Below, piece by piece: positions 21,795-36,700 of a stretch of DNA of 64,000 nt; positions within the stretch are counted from its first letter, which is position 1; every line of letters begins with the position of its first letter. This DNA is from Anaspis maculata (lineage: Eukaryota; Arthropoda; Insecta; Coleoptera; Scraptiidae), in NCBI GenBank assembly GCA_949128115.1, contig OX421968.1, positions 3,720,001-3,784,000 on the forward strand. Direction: 5' to 3'. Position numbers and translations under genes: made by a program. Under the pieces are notes generated by a model. It searched no databases and was not told the origin of the DNA. It saw only the letters and a program-made list of their open reading frames with translations.

Positions 21795-24700
21795 GTGAGA
21801 AAGTGCCGTGGGAAATTTTCCAAAAAATCAACATATATAGTTACTCGGTAAATATACCGTTACACACGTTTACACTTGGAATCTTAAAAAGTAGGTGAAG
21901 AAGACTCCTGCATGCTCACTTAAATTGCATAATAATCTAAAAATCTCGGGTTGCATAATTGCAAGAACGCGCAAATACCTACTCGTGTAAAGTACATTTA
22001 ATAACAATTAATATTCAACTTTTCAAGTCAAAGGCCACATTAGAAAGTTCATCATATTATCATCGAAGTATCTATAGTCAGCCATACGTGGATTTAATTG
22101 AGTTTTTCAGAAATGTCCAAATGTCAAACTAGGTAGCACCAAAATTTAACGTGCGATATCGCTTCATTATATAGGTACTATACTAACTATACGAAGTATG
22201 CATGTCGAGACGTTTGAATTAAAAAGTATTTAAAGTTCGATTAAAGAATCAGTTCATTGTTGAATCAGCTGCAGACAAAAAAGAATTGTTGTTACTTTCG
22301 TAATTACCAGAGTTCTTATTGATTGAAAAATGTGGAAAGCTTACCGGCAGTTCCAATAATTTTTGTTTCTTTTTTGAATCCATCAACTCAATACAATTAA
22401 GCCTCGGAGTCCGGACATAACTGCCGCCTTTCACTGATTCAGATTATTGGCGCTGATGCGTGAAATTCGTACCCCACGATTTATTAGTTTTGAGACTTGA
22501 GAACTGCCAAAAGCAAACACTGTTGCCAAATCTGTTGAAAATTAGAGCAGGTTTACACCCCGGAACCTTTTGACCTTTTTATGGACACCTCGCGGAAGGC
22601 GCACCTTGCGGTTTTAATTTCAGTATTTCAGCATTCGCATCAGAAACGTCGTGATCAAGGCAAGCATGGAAATGAAACATAAAAGCCGTTTCTTATTTTG
22701 CTATATGCATGGGTTTTGTTGAATCTTTACCGAATTAGGGATGTTCGCGTTATATCCTGTTGTGATGTTGCAAGTGGGTTGCACTGTATCAGCAACTGTA
22801 AAATCCACATAAGTAGGCGATAATTACGTCGGACTTGTCTGGCCAAATATGAAGTTGAATCTAGTGGCCAAGCAGCAGCAGCTTCTTTCCTGATCGTCGC
22901 AGGATTCAGGTCCGTAAAATTCGCGATGGTTGTTTCCTTATATATAAACTTTCTGGGGGCGTGACGTGTGAGCAACCACATAAAACAATGGTGACGTTAC
23001 AATTCAACTTTACACTTCCATGCCAGAGTCAAAATAAACTCTCCAATTTTAATCCTCACGACTTATCCAAATATTGAACCTCATGACTGGATAATACTAG
23101 ACGGAAAAGCGGACATCCTGCACGTCGGTTCCGGTCAACTTGTTATTGTGAATAAAATAATAAGTAGCATCACGCCAACTACTACCTATAATATGATGTC
23201 CGAGGCAATATAGCTGTCCCATGAATTAGCGGCAATCTTGACCTTTATTCACTTCATCATTTAGTACTTAATTAGTCGATGATTATTTTGCATGATGCAG
23301 ATTTTCGTTTTTACATATATTTAGTATACGGATGAAAATTGCTGGAACTATCACTTTGGCGTGGAACGAAAATAATAGAAGCAAAAACCATATTACATAC
23401 CCGGCTAAAGTATAATGACCATGTTACGGCGTTTATTGAACTGTACCGAAATCCAGGTAAATTGTTCACGCATTTTTTGTTCCCTGGAACAAAATTAATC
23501 AAATTATGCGCCACACACATATATTTAATAATAACTTGCGTTTTTTTCTTGAGGGTGTTTAATTTATATAATAAACTAGTCGGTTATATCATACAGGGTG
23601 ATTCATGACTAATCATTGATGCCAGGTAGAGGACTTCAAGACGATTCCAGATCAACAAACAAAACTGTGTGGTCATTGGTAACGAAGATAGACCAGGGCA
23701 AGAAGATTTTCAAGATTTAAGCTCAAATTGTGAGAGTAGGTCCTTTTGCCGAGGTTTCATATATATTTCAATATAAATTGGCTACTTTTTTTGACCATCT
23801 TTTGGAAAAAACACTACCAAAATCGGGGTGCACAAGAAAAAAGAGCTGTTTCTCAAATCGCATGGCATACTACATACTATGGTCTCTTCGACAGAGAAAG
23901 ATCAACAAAAGATCAAGGTGCCTGAATTTTCAGCTATACGACGGCCATATTCTTTTCAATGTTCGAATAAATTATTCAAATTCATCTCCTTGCATTTCTT
24001 ATCTCCAAAGTTGGACAGACAGCGTTGTTTCAGAGAAAGCTAATTTCGAACTCGGAAAAATTGTATGTACATAGTTTTGCGGGAAATTTTTTCAAGTCCG
24101 GTCCTGCATGGACTTTTGAAAAATGCAAGAGTTTTCAAACACTGGGAGGATTACGAGCCGCAAAGTTGAAAATTGAATCACGAGATCTTGTTGAACCGGT
24201 CGAAGTGTGCCGTGCGCCGTGCGATTCAAGAAGCCATTCTTATAGCTTTTTTTTTCCTGAAAGATGATTAGAAAATGCACTTTTTGGCGCACTTTTCTGA
24301 CAAAAAGTGCATTTTTAATTTTATACAATAACGGTCATTTTCTTTTGGGCGCTGTAGGCCAACTTGAGAAGTCCTGGTGGAAAAGTATTATTGCCGAATT
24401 TCATTAGATTATATCAAACCGTAGCAAAAATATCGCCTTTCACAATTTGAGCCCCGGCCTAGTAGTACGCCGGATAGCGAGCGACATGAATTTCTAAGTA
24501 ATTTCATCGTGAGACAGAAACGGTCAAATCGATAGTTTTTGTGATGGCAAACAAGGAAAACTACTTCTGTCACTCATGCGGCGGTTGCTTCAGAAGTTAC
24601 AGGGTGTCCTCTTCCTCCTCCTCCTCCTCCACCACCACAACCTTCTCAAAATGTGTTAGAAGGAACCATCTTTCTCTACTGACATGTTTGCCACCCTGTA

Positions 24701-27700
24701 GCTTCTGAAGCAACCGACGCGACGCATGAGTGACAGAAGTTGTTTTCCTTGTTGGCCATCACAAAAACTACCGGTTTGACCGAGTCTGTCGCGTGATGTA
24801 GGTAAAATGTCGCTATCCGGCGTACTATTGGCGAGTTTCAAGATCGAATACGCCATCTGACGGCCAACGTGTAAACGACGTTTGTGCACGGATCAACCGC
24901 AGATTTGTGTGGGCTCTTATGAGCGTTGCGGTGTTTGGTGATTTTAATTGATTCCATCTGACTTAACGCGGCGTTGATTTTTTCCAACAAAGTACGTGAG
25001 CCACGCACGTTTCATTATCTTGAATATACTAGGTGTCGTCGGTTGCAAAAGCATTGCATTTTTAAATAAGAGTGGCACGTGTACGACGACTGGCAAGCAA
25101 AAGTGGCATCAGAATGGGAGGTGGTAAGATTTGTGATTTTGTCATAGTGACAAAAAGTGGCGGAGAATTTGTTGCGTTTCCGAGTGCGAGTCGCGCTGTG
25201 GAAACCGGAAAAAGGAAGAGTTACATTTTCACCGTTTCCCGTCGAAAGCGAAAGACGCAAGTTGGGTAGTAAAGATGACAAACAAACTTGGCACTGTGGA
25301 AAATATGACTACGAGAAAAGCCTGGAAAGTGTGCTGAAAATAGGAACTTTAAATGGCTGCATCGAAGAAGCACAGCTGCGATATGTTTGCATGTCCCGGA
25401 CTGGCCTGCTTTGCAAGTGCATTTAAACGTTCCAATTTCACAGGAACTCTCGCAGGAACTTCTACTACTATTTCTTTTAATTACAATCTCAGTTGCCTCG
25501 TGAGGAGATTCATACAATGCGCTTGTTTGTAAACACAATCAAAATATGTCTATGTTTGAACTGAAGCTTGATTCGGTTCGCTTTCGACCATACAACACAA
25601 GAAATTGTGACTTCAGAATTTCCTCTCTCATCAGTATCCCATCACGATAGATCGAGAATCCGTTGAGGCTTGAGGCCATCCAGTGATTGAAAACCTCCAT
25701 AACACTCAATTCGCTTCTGCCATTTTCGAGTTCCACCGCAATAGGTACTAATTAACCACGTTTCACGTCTGGAGGACATTAAAAACCGCTTACTACTGAT
25801 AAGATTTTTGAACGCGCGGGCAACAATCCGTGCCCTATCCGACATGTTTGTTTACATGCGAAGCGCATCAGCAGCGCCACCATCGGTAATGTTACTCGCC
25901 AATAGAAAACACTCTTGTATCTTTGTAACCAATGACCAAAAAAATATGTTTCTTCATGACCTGGATTAGATTTGAAGTCCTCTATCTGCCATTAAGCTTT
26001 GTCGTATTTGTCGTCAATCACCCTGTATACAAGGGTCTCAGAGCTTGCAACCAGAGTCCAAAGCAGTTTAGGGAATGCTGCAAAGCTGTCAAAAAAAGAG
26101 TTGAAACAATTAGGGTAATTGTTTTTGAACATGTGTGGGGTCAAAAAAGGGTATGTGAACTTGTCAGTAGAACAGAATGAAGAGAAGAAAAAATGAATTT
26201 CTCCATGTTCTGCTTTTCCACGTGTTTTTCGTTTGCTGTTCGTCTTCGTGTTGTTATTCTGTCCGTGATTCCTTCCAGATTTCTGTTAACATTTATTTTA
26301 TTCCTTTTATCCGTTTTTCATATCCCATTGTCGTACCTCTTCGTCATCTGCAGTTCTTTCTTCTCAATATTCAGTTTTTTGAGGCCTTGCTCAATGTTCT
26401 TCTATCATTATTCCATTTCCACATCTCGCCATCAATTATAAGTTTGTTATACGCCACCATTACCTTACGTCCCTCGTCCTCTTCTGTTCTGCCTTTTCTC
26501 TCAATTGTTCTTGTGTTTGTCGCTCCATGTAGTAGGTCCAGTCATTGTTTAAGTACACCTTCGTTTCTTTAAGTTCCCTCAGTTTGTATTTATTTTTCAT
26601 AACTTCCAGATTTTCATTCTTTTTTGTCAGTTCTAATAAACTGACTAAAATGCTGCTTTAGGACTCTGGGACGTGAGTTCTGGGACACATGTAAGTAGCA
26701 ACTCGAAAAACTGGCTTGTGTTTATGAATTCAGTTATGGCACTTTTGACATGAAAAGTGAAACAGGATGTGCAATACAGAGTGAGCCAAAAGTCAGAGTA
26801 GATTTTGAAAGAACGGTAATTTTTTGGTATGTCAAGAGTTTTGAAATCTTCTTTTTCAATGATAAACTGAAAATTATGGAGATCTGATCAATCACAATTA
26901 TGGAAAACGATATCTTCTAAATACCTTCAGTTTGCCGCTTCGCAAAGCTCAGCTGTTTTGAGAACATTTTCCATTACAACTCATAAGATTTTTGGCTGCA
27001 GCTGATGGTTATTTGCTTTTAATCAACCTACTACTCTTGCTTTTCGGCCCGGCCTGTAGTTAATCCAATAAACTGTATACATTTACAAGCATCAAGTTTC
27101 GGCTGTCTATATCGAAGGTCGCCTTTGCAATTAGCTATGGTTGTATATACTGAATCTTTCTAGGCGACCTTCTAAATATCGGCAGTGAGTTTATTTTTTA
27201 ATGGTTTTCAAGCGATTTTGCGACTGATAAAACTCACTGACCATACTATGCCGAATGGTAATTATTTCTCGAGTGATATAGGGAATATATTACCTCATTG
27301 TTTGGTGCAAGTAACTAGTTCGTGGGCGTCCACCAATTAAGAAGCATTACAAAATTGCTAGTGGCATCGCTAATTCATTTGCGCTGCGCGGTTTATCCTA
27401 GATTTTTCCTTAAGTTGACGTATGCATGCAAAAGAGCTTAAAAACTGTCAGATGCTTCGGTGCTTCGTAACGGTCCGCTACAGTTTTGCATGGCAAAAAG
27501 GGCGTGAGGCAATTTGGAACCCACTCGTGCCATCTGAGCTGGCCATAAATTCGTGCGGAAAACGAGTTTTGGCCTCCAAACTGATCTAATCTAATAAGCA
27601 ATTATTAAAAGTTGTACCAAATTCAGAAACTGATAGGTTACGGCCGGTTCAAGGTGCCAATAAAACCATTTTAGCACTGGGTGGGATGCTAAATCCGTGT

Positions 27701-30700
27701 GGTATTTTCAAAGGCACCCAAGCAACTTTATGACCACTTTGTTGCTGGGGTACCACAGAAGTAAGTTATATCTATATCTGAAAATTTGCATCAAAGTAAA
27801 TTTATAGATCCCAGGCACATATCAGTTTTATGCAATTACCTATATTACAGTTTTATTTTTTAATTGGCTCCTATATAAGGGCGCACGAACCATGAAAAAT
27901 ATTTTGAATCGAGTTTTGAATCGCAAATAGTCCTGTGCAATAAACGCCTCCCACGCGTGATCCTTAAAAATTCCCACAGTTGCTGTATGTTTCTTTCTTT
28001 ATTAGATGCGTTTTTTTGCTATTGAGCCAGGGTAGTAGGTATGGCATACCGGTACTATAAATTATGCAATTTTTATATCTGGTACCTTTTGGTTTAGACG
28101 AGTCTTATATATGTTGCGGTAGGTACTTATCATTCTATTGTGATAAAAATAATGACGGCGCGCCGGTCTCGTTAGAGAGCAACCGAAAAACTGGATGGGC
28201 GTCAAGATTAGGTACGTCAGTTAGTGAAGTCTTATATGCACATGTATACGTGAAATACAGTCTGACCGAGAAGAGTCTTCGAAATTTCGAGCAACACGCA
28301 TAATAGCGCGATTGTGTCAGGTGGATATCATTCATGGCCTACCTGTAGTAATCGCTTTCTCTCATTAAAGAATCATGCTTTAGCTGTTATACGTGGAGAA
28401 TTAAGTGTACACAGATTTTGATGTCGCGCGAGGAGTTTTATTAATCGAACTTAATTAAACATTTTCTCTTGTCGGCTTGTGTACTTTTACGGTTATTCAT
28501 CATATACCGGGTGTCCGCGCGAAAATTCACAGCTGCGTTCATTTCCGCAATTTACAGATTTCAAATTTCACAGTGTCATCATCAGTAAGTAACGCGGAGG
28601 AAATCGGTAGACATAAGTAAGAACAAAGCGGACAAATTCGTTCCACCCCTAGCAACCTCAATTTTTTTTTAATGGCAACTATTATTGTTCTTTAGAAAGA
28701 ATGTCATTCCTTATACATCTGTGAAAAATTGAGAAAAAAGTTCACAGTATTTTTAAGAAATTAAGTTTTTACGGGCGTTGATGAACGGCTCCGCTTATTT
28801 ACTTTGCATGATGGAACTCTGCGCGAGCGTCGTTGATGAACCAGCCTTAATTATTGACACTGTGAAATTTGAAATCTGCATGTCTTTTTAGATTAGATTA
28901 GATTAGATTAGAGGTTTATTTCCAACAGGCCTGAAGCCCAAATACAGGAAAAGTGCGCTAAAAACCGAACAGTCACAGGTGAAAGTATACAACAATTTTG
29001 AAAATTGCGGAAATGATCGCAACTGTAAGTTTTCGCGCGGACACCTGGTATGTATTCTATGCACACAGGTTGCTATTCTACTCCCGTATGCAAGGTCAGA
29101 AGTACACGCGGCTGGATTTGAATAAAAAAAATTAAAACTATATATTTTCGATGCAGTCTCCTTACTACCGTCATGTAGATAAGATCTCCCAAAAGGATAA
29201 TAGCCTACAGGTTTATACTCTCCAACATACGACCGCCAGATTAAGTTCAGCAACTCAATGAAACAAGATTTTATCAAAAATTCGTTGTGTGCATCTTTAA
29301 TGGACATGCGGTATGGAAACAATAATAACACTGTTAGGTGTATACTGTATACCATAAAAGTAAAAGTGGTCCAATGAACAGACCCGTTTCTCTCGCGCGA
29401 TGTGGCTGGTGCAGAGTCTCAAAATTTAATGGTGGTGTCCTAGTGTTGTTTTTTTTACTTGACCAAATTAACAGTATATGCATAAAGTTATGGGTATATA
29501 CTCATGATGTCATTCGTCTTTGTTCATAATAATTCACATCATACATCAGGAAGGAAGAATCTCGTTGAAAATATGGGTGTACCAAACAATGCGTTTTGTA
29601 TTTATTGTACTTATTGGGCAGAGTCATTGCAGATTTTTGTTTATTAATTGTTTACGTTGACCTTTTCTGTCATCCGGGATCAACAACAAAACCTTTTATC
29701 CGATGTGACAACGCCAATCGCAATCAAGCATCGTGATGTAATTCCGTTTTTCAGCAGCAAATTAGATAAAAAAGAAAAAGGTCTTGCTCAAGATGTGAAA
29801 CGAAAAGCACGTGTGCCATTGTTAAATTCACACAATATGTAGCGAAGTAGTGTTAAGACGGGAGTACATTCCGCTTTATCAGTGCCATCAGTAGTCCTAG
29901 GCGGTAAAACAGAAGAGCAAGGTCAGAGGTCAGTTTACTCTTTACATTTAGCTCGTGGATCATCCTCGTGATAAGACGTCTCTTGAAAAATGTATGTGCA
30001 TGTCTAATGCACGATTCTTGTAATCTGAGAAAGCATGTTCTTTTTGTGTAGTCAGATAATTAACTGGAAAAATCACATGGTGGTAGGTACACTGTACAAA
30101 GTTGCGTGGGGTTCGAATAAAGTCAAAGTCATTGTAATTATAATGAAGGCTGAGCTAGCTAGCTATCTTACCGAAATGACTTATTTATGAAGCAATCGGA
30201 TCAGATTGGGCAATTGATGCAAGCATTTTGCGCTAATTACGTATGTACTGTGTGTGTGTGTGAGTGTGTGTGTGTGTGTGTGGGACCTAAACCTAAATCC
30301 TAAAGCCAGGCATCAAACGAATTTTATCAGCTGCATGCAAGCTTTTCAAGTTGACTTTGTATGCAAGTGTATAAATCTATAATGCTTGGCACAAACGTAC
30401 TGAGGAAAGGTTTTGATTTTCTTATATCTTGAGTGGTGTGTTCTTCTTTAAACTCTATCGCGTGAGTTTGGAAAATAATAAACGTAATGTCATAATTTGA
30501 CCTACATCTACCATTAATTGTTCTTTTTCACTCTCATTGTACTGAACGGCGCCTTTCTTTCCATGGGAACTTCACGATAATGTCTGAATCCATTAGAGAT
30601 ACTTAAAAGTCGTTTTATTAGCATCCACGGTTGCGAAATACTAGATTACCCTCTTTTTTTTTCTCCGGCAGACAATACCGCGGCCTGATGACTTGAAGCA

Positions 30701-33700
30701 TTTAGGGAATGCCGAAAGGTATGAGCGAGAAAGTTTTCGGTGCATGGCGGTTTATAGTCAATGACCTACGGCGGATCGACGGTGATGGCCACGTCCCTTT
30801 GTCAAATTTGCCGAGATCTTGTTTTGATTATCGTATCATGTCCGTGGTTACTAACTGGACAGCGATCTTGACATTTGCGGAGACCCTGACGACCGACCAA
30901 ACAACTTTCACGAGGCGTATCATTTAAAATAAATATTTCGATCTTCAAGAAGATGTCCAATATGCCGGACATTGTTTGAATATAGACGAGTTTCTCACAC
31001 AATTTCTCTCGCCGCGACGTCCGAGCGACGTCTCAATAGACAAACACGCGGCTGTTTAGTACATGGTACTCGCAGTGATGACATAATTTCGTTAATTCAC
31101 GCAGTTCCCACAGCCATAAATTCACCCTGCAATAAGATACAAGTGCTTCAATTATTATATTTCCGAAACTGGACTTGAGCAATATGGACGCACCAAAGTG
31201 AAATCTCCCTCCATCCCATAGCCATAGCCCGCAACAAGTCAACTTTCCCAAGTTTTTCCTGGTCCGTAAAGCGACAATTGGAAATGGAAAAACTTCCAAT
31301 GTAACCGATGTGATTGATAGATCTGTCAAACAATTCACTACATATAGACACGGCCTCTGACATATTTATTTGAATATTTATTTATTGCCGACAGAACAAT
31401 ATACCATAATCGAACTTTGATCTTTCACACCAATAAAAGTCTTCCTACAGTACCAATTATTGCATAATTGAATTTAAAATTATCTTTAGAGACCATATTG
31501 TGTTGATTTTGTCCGTTCACTCGTTCACTGATAACTATACATGCATCGACACTCGCATATACACATATAATACCTGGTACCCAAGTATACATAAACTCCA
31601 TAATCGACGACGCTAAATATGTAGATTGCTTCAAAATACTAAATGTCAAAGACGAGCCTGTAAATATTTGACATTATAAATGTTAATCGGCTACGTGTAG
31701 GCTCATCTTGGTATCACCTTCACATAATTTGAAGAAAAATATCGCAAACTGCAGAGCGCGCGTACTCAGAGATTTTGTGATCTACTTTCTGAATACCAAG
31801 GACCAAGCTCAATCCATTAATGATGATTGCCTCAAATTCACTTTGTTCATAAACACCGCGACGATTGGAAGGAAAACGTCAATCATTTTAGTGAGGCAAG
31901 TTTTAATTGGAACCGTTGTCTCATCCTCAATTAAGCATGTATGTATGTATCTTTTAAAGGTAAAACTACACGTGTGGTATTTAGAAAGTTATCAGCGCTG
32001 CATTTTGTACTACCAGATTCTGACCACGTTAAATTAATCATTACCTAATGAATATCTATGTTTTGAGATATCTATGTATACAGGGTGTTTCAGTGACCTT
32101 GCATAATACTTCGGGAGGTGATTCCTCTCAAAAAAATGAGTCGAAAAGTAAGAGTGAAATTTTTTCCTCAAGTGCTCTCTAAGGGAGTTACAGTCCCTCA
32201 AAGGTGCAAAGTGCAACAAAGTTTTCAATTATTTGCTCAAGAACTGTCAAAGGTACGAGCTTCAAATTTGATATTTTTGATAGAGTCGTTCCATCCAAAA
32301 CTTTTATTCCTCTCCTGCATTTTTTCTGTAGAATGCACCGTTCTGAAGTGAAAGAGAAAAACACGAACGTGTCTAGAACAATTTTCAACATAATCCCCAT
32401 CTCCTCTAATTCCACTACCACTGGTTAGATTTGTTAAAAACTTTGCCTGTACATTTGCACTGTTGAGAAACTTCACTGGACTAAATTTGAAACTCCTACC
32501 TTTGACGGTTTTCCAGCAAATAATTGAAAACTTTGTTTTACTGCGTACCTTTGAGGGGTTGTAACTCCCTTAGGAATCACTTGAGGAAAAAATATTACTC
32601 CTTTACTTTTCGACTTATTTTGTTGAGAAGAATCACCTCCCGAAGTATCATGCAAGGTCACCGAAGCACCCTGTATACATCCTTAAGGATGTGCTGGGGG
32701 TTCTTCATTCGAACAATCAAGGGAGCGTCGATCGAAATGTCAGAAACTTTGTTTCCTGAAGAAAGCGTCGTGCATAAGGCAGACAATGCACCATTATTAA
32801 AACCTCACACTTCACCGAAGTCCAAAGGACCGACCTTAGCAGTTTATTCGACCACTATCCCATTATGCCAATTTTGATGGTGATCATGCAAATTGTAGGT
32901 AGCAGTTGAGTATTTTTTTGCGAAATGCATCAAGTGAAACAAAAAGTGACGAGTCGATGATGGATTTGAATCCGACCGAGCATCCTCGGGGAGAATGTCA
33001 AGGTCGCGCGAATCGCGGATGCTTAACTATGTGTATCATCTTGGCCGTCTCAAGTGAATCATCTTCGCTAATAATTTTTACGAGAGATACAGTTAACGTA
33101 ATTGCAGAGGGGCCTTAATGTGCAACAGATCGTTTAGCGTTGCTATGCTATGCTGTGCTTGTGCTATGCTATGCAAGCAACGTGATTACGCCTCACGGCA
33201 TTTTAGCCGTTACAATAACGTCCTTGTAACGAACACTAGACGTTCACGCTCGCAGATATTTCCAGCATACCTTTCTTACTAGGGCAAACTGCAACAAGCG
33301 GACTACATTCTTGCTAAATCTCTGTATTTATTAATAATAATTATAATAATATTTCTGGGCAGTGCGCCACATAGACGTAGATGATATTATGCAAAATGCA
33401 GATTTCATATACCATGTATGTGATCATGGTGGACCCAATTTTAGCAAATTACGACATGGGCCGCAAATGCATTTGGACTAACTTCAGGGCTTCAGGCAAT
33501 AAGCCTTCCCGCCATTCTATTGCAGGCTCCTCATCAAGACCGCAGGCTTCCGACACCTTTATCACACGAAATGCATTATAGCATATGTGTTTGTCGTGTA
33601 AACTTGAACGCCAACATCATCGTCTCCGATAATGCTTCTATATGAGTGGTTTATTTTATACACGCATTTCCTATGTTGGCGGTAGACAAATAACAGTAGA

Positions 33701-36700
33701 TAATCCGAAGCAACTTTTGACGCAGCAGGAGTTGCGATATGTCTTTGATACTGTTACAAGTTACAAGGTCGAGGTAACTAGGAGCATGCCCATCGTAATC
33801 ATTTAGACTCAATAAATCGAAGTCGAAGAACTGACGTCTTCGTTTTAGTCCATTTTAGATAAAAACTAACCGCATGTCGATGATTCGATCAAGCATGGCC
33901 TATCACTTCTTGATTCTGGGTGCTTTTGATATACAGATAGTGATATACTTGTTTTGTCAATATTTTATGAGATGGTAGAGCATCAAAAAATAAGTGAACT
34001 TTCAAAGCCAATTTAAAAAAAAAAATTGTTACAAAACTCGAAATTCAATCACTGGATTTTGGCCAAATTTTGTACACAAAGTGAGTTGATGCATACCTAC
34101 AAGCGGGTCATATTGACTTTTGTCACATTTGTATAATTTGTAATTTTTCATTTTTCATTTTTTTTTTTGCGAAAGTACTTATTTTTCGATGCTCTATTCA
34201 TCTCCTGAAATATTGACTAAAAAAAAGTGAAACACCCTGTATACCTTCACAAAATCTAACTAGAGCAAGCGTTTCCGGCTGAAGCTTAAAACTCAATTGC
34301 AAGAAATCCTCCAAGAGGGCGAGCGACTGCCCGGAATTTAGTTCACCTTCTACCATCAGGAACGTGAAAGTCGGAGTTCACTCTGCAGGGATTTTGCTTT
34401 GGTTCGGTTGGCGACTGACACAGTGACGCCTGACAGCGACAACCGATAGCTGCATAATTATATGACAGCTGAGCAGCTGAACTTTTTATTTTGGCAGTGT
34501 ATTGATTTTCCATGCGTTCTATTGATATGAATTTGTGTAGTTTTATCCCCTTTTTGCTTAAGGGTGAGGTGCACTGAGGTACAAAAAAAAACATTTTTTC
34601 GTCATTTCGAGGTTATACGTTCAGTTTTCAATAACACGGGTGACAGCGGAATTGATGAATGAGCAACCTTTGACATTTTGACATCTGTGGAATGACAAGT
34701 AGGGTCCAACTCCCTACTCGCTCTATTTCAATAGATAATGGTTAAATTAAGAAGCGCAGAAATGCTCTATTTGCAGTTGTGTTTGACTCAGCTGTGGAAG
34801 TCATTGCATGACGGCCCACGTGTATCTAATCTACACAGTACACACATTAAAATTTTTTGTATAATACTAGACGTAGCGAATTGTATGAAAACATTGTTGA
34901 TAAATAATAACATTTGACATTGGTCTTGATTCATCTCAAGTCAATAAATAAAGAAAATTTACGAAATAAATTCTGACAAAGAAACGTTTGATGGCGTTTC
35001 AGGCAACATGCAAAACTTTTCTAAATGTGTGTATATGTATAATATTCTATACAGATTGTTCCACAACTCGCGCCCTAGAGTCCAAAGCAGTTTAGGGAAA
35101 TGCTTCCAATGTGTCGGGAAAATATAAGAAATATTTTGGGGTTTTTAATTTTGGAGTCGGGGGAGTCGAAGGGTGGGGCTCCGCCACCTTTCATTCTCAT
35201 CATATGATAAGATTTTAACAAACTTTTTAGAAAAGGCTGAAGAGAAAAAGAGAACTTTCAGTATTTCACCATGGTGACTCATAAATCCTGAAAATACAAA
35301 CTTAATAAAAAACGACCGCAAAAAAATTCTATGGGAACGAATCATTTTATTACCTGTCCTACATAGCATTTGGGACGCCTGCAACGTTTTGAAATTATTG
35401 CTTTTCGAGAATAATGAAATTTCTAGTGGGGTTTTTGAGTTTATGGTTGACTCCATAAAAATTCAAGACACTGAAAGGGTCACTTATCTTCAATTTCTCT
35501 TCTCTTTAGCTGTTCTAACAAATCTAACAAAATCAAAATGTCCGTCCTTTCGATCGCCGATATGTCAAAAAAAAAACTAAAATATTTGAAACATTTTTCT
35601 GATTTATTTGGAGCATTTCCCTAAACTACTTTTGATTCTGGGATGTGAGTTCTGGAACACCTGTTCAGCTTTCCGATTTAATGCCGGACCATGGATTAAA
35701 TCATCATTATTATCATAAGTGGGCAGCTTTTTTCAAAATTTCAAGGAAGCCTTGCGCAACTGTAATATTATACGCCCTTCAATCAATAAGTTCATCAATA
35801 GGAGACAATTAAATCTCGTCTATTATTTTATTCAATAGCGTAACAAATGACAGATGCGCTGGAACATTGCATCATAGTGTGAAGCGTCGCCACTCGCGCA
35901 AGAATTCGTTGTTGGAAAAAGCGATTTTAATTATTTACTTTTCTTCTTCCATTCCCATAATCTTTGCTGTACGCGCTATAGTCACGTGCAAATTGGATTC
36001 TCCACGGACCGGTCGTAGTCAAAGCGCATTTTCGTATATATTTCATAACCGTGAAAAATGGCAAGGAGAATTCGTTCACCTTAATCCACGAACAATGCCG
36101 AAACTTCAGGTTTCACACCACCAGAACTCATGTTATTTAAATATTGGCATCTTATTAATTATTATTAATCATAATCATTTCAAATAATGTGTCGCTTTCA
36201 AGAATAGTCTCTGCGTTATAGGTTTTGCTGCTGTACTGTATACCCAAAGGGTGATTCAAATTGAGTTTCCACATAAGAAGACGCTGTGTTTCGTACATTT
36301 CAAATAATTTTTCAATGTTGAAGCGATATTTGTGAAGTAGAAGGTGTATAAAATTGCCTACGGAGTAATACACGACTGGAAATCGGGTGACAACTGTACA
36401 AGCCTATTACAAAAATGGACGTTTTAGAACTCGTTTTTGGAAGGAGTACGCGTATCTTTCTTCACACGAATAATTTTGGATTTAGAAAATCGACCTCCTC
36501 AGTACAGTTTGGAATGTCGTCCAAAATTTTGAGCGAAATGGCTTCTTAACAAACATACATACACAGAGATTCCACATCATATTCCAAATTGTGCGCTCAA
36601 AAGGTCGATTTTCTAAACCCAAAATTAGTGGCGTGAAGAAAGATACGCATACTCTTTCCGAAACGTCCTTTTTAGCGCATTTTCGTATGTCCGTCCGCCT

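Larger units (their letters stand above)
23592..26027. mobile_element. Fold-back element, family F, carrying a SWIM-gene relic
   Basis: It starts TACAGGGTGATTCATGAC and ends GTCGTCAATCACCCTGTA. The arms stay similar for about 130 bp (AGAGGACTTCAA, GGTCATTGGTAACGAAGATA and complements). Inside are a 360-bp inverted repeat (24464-24827) and, on the minus strand, a decayed gene with a SWIM zinc finger (25221-25845). At 2.4 kb it is the longest of the CAGGGTG-ended elements here not inflated by another insertion, and the only one with recognisable protein content. Confidence 0.75.

Noticed and set aside
26177..26572. 131-codon hydrophobic plus-strand frame
   Set aside because: It lies inside a fold-back element, in pyrimidine-rich DNA that makes Phe/Ser/Leu runs in several frames; no family features.
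28903..29355. 150-codon minus-strand frame
   Set aside because: It crosses the LINE tail, the family K terminus and unique DNA, so it cannot be one gene.
30709..30927. 72-codon frame after the exon-like segment
   Set aside because: It overlaps a reverse-strand frame of similar length and has no domain; the GC-rich patch explains the openness.
32524..32877. 117-codon plus-strand frame
   Set aside because: It spans the right arm and end of family A and flanking DNA; not kept in the other copy.
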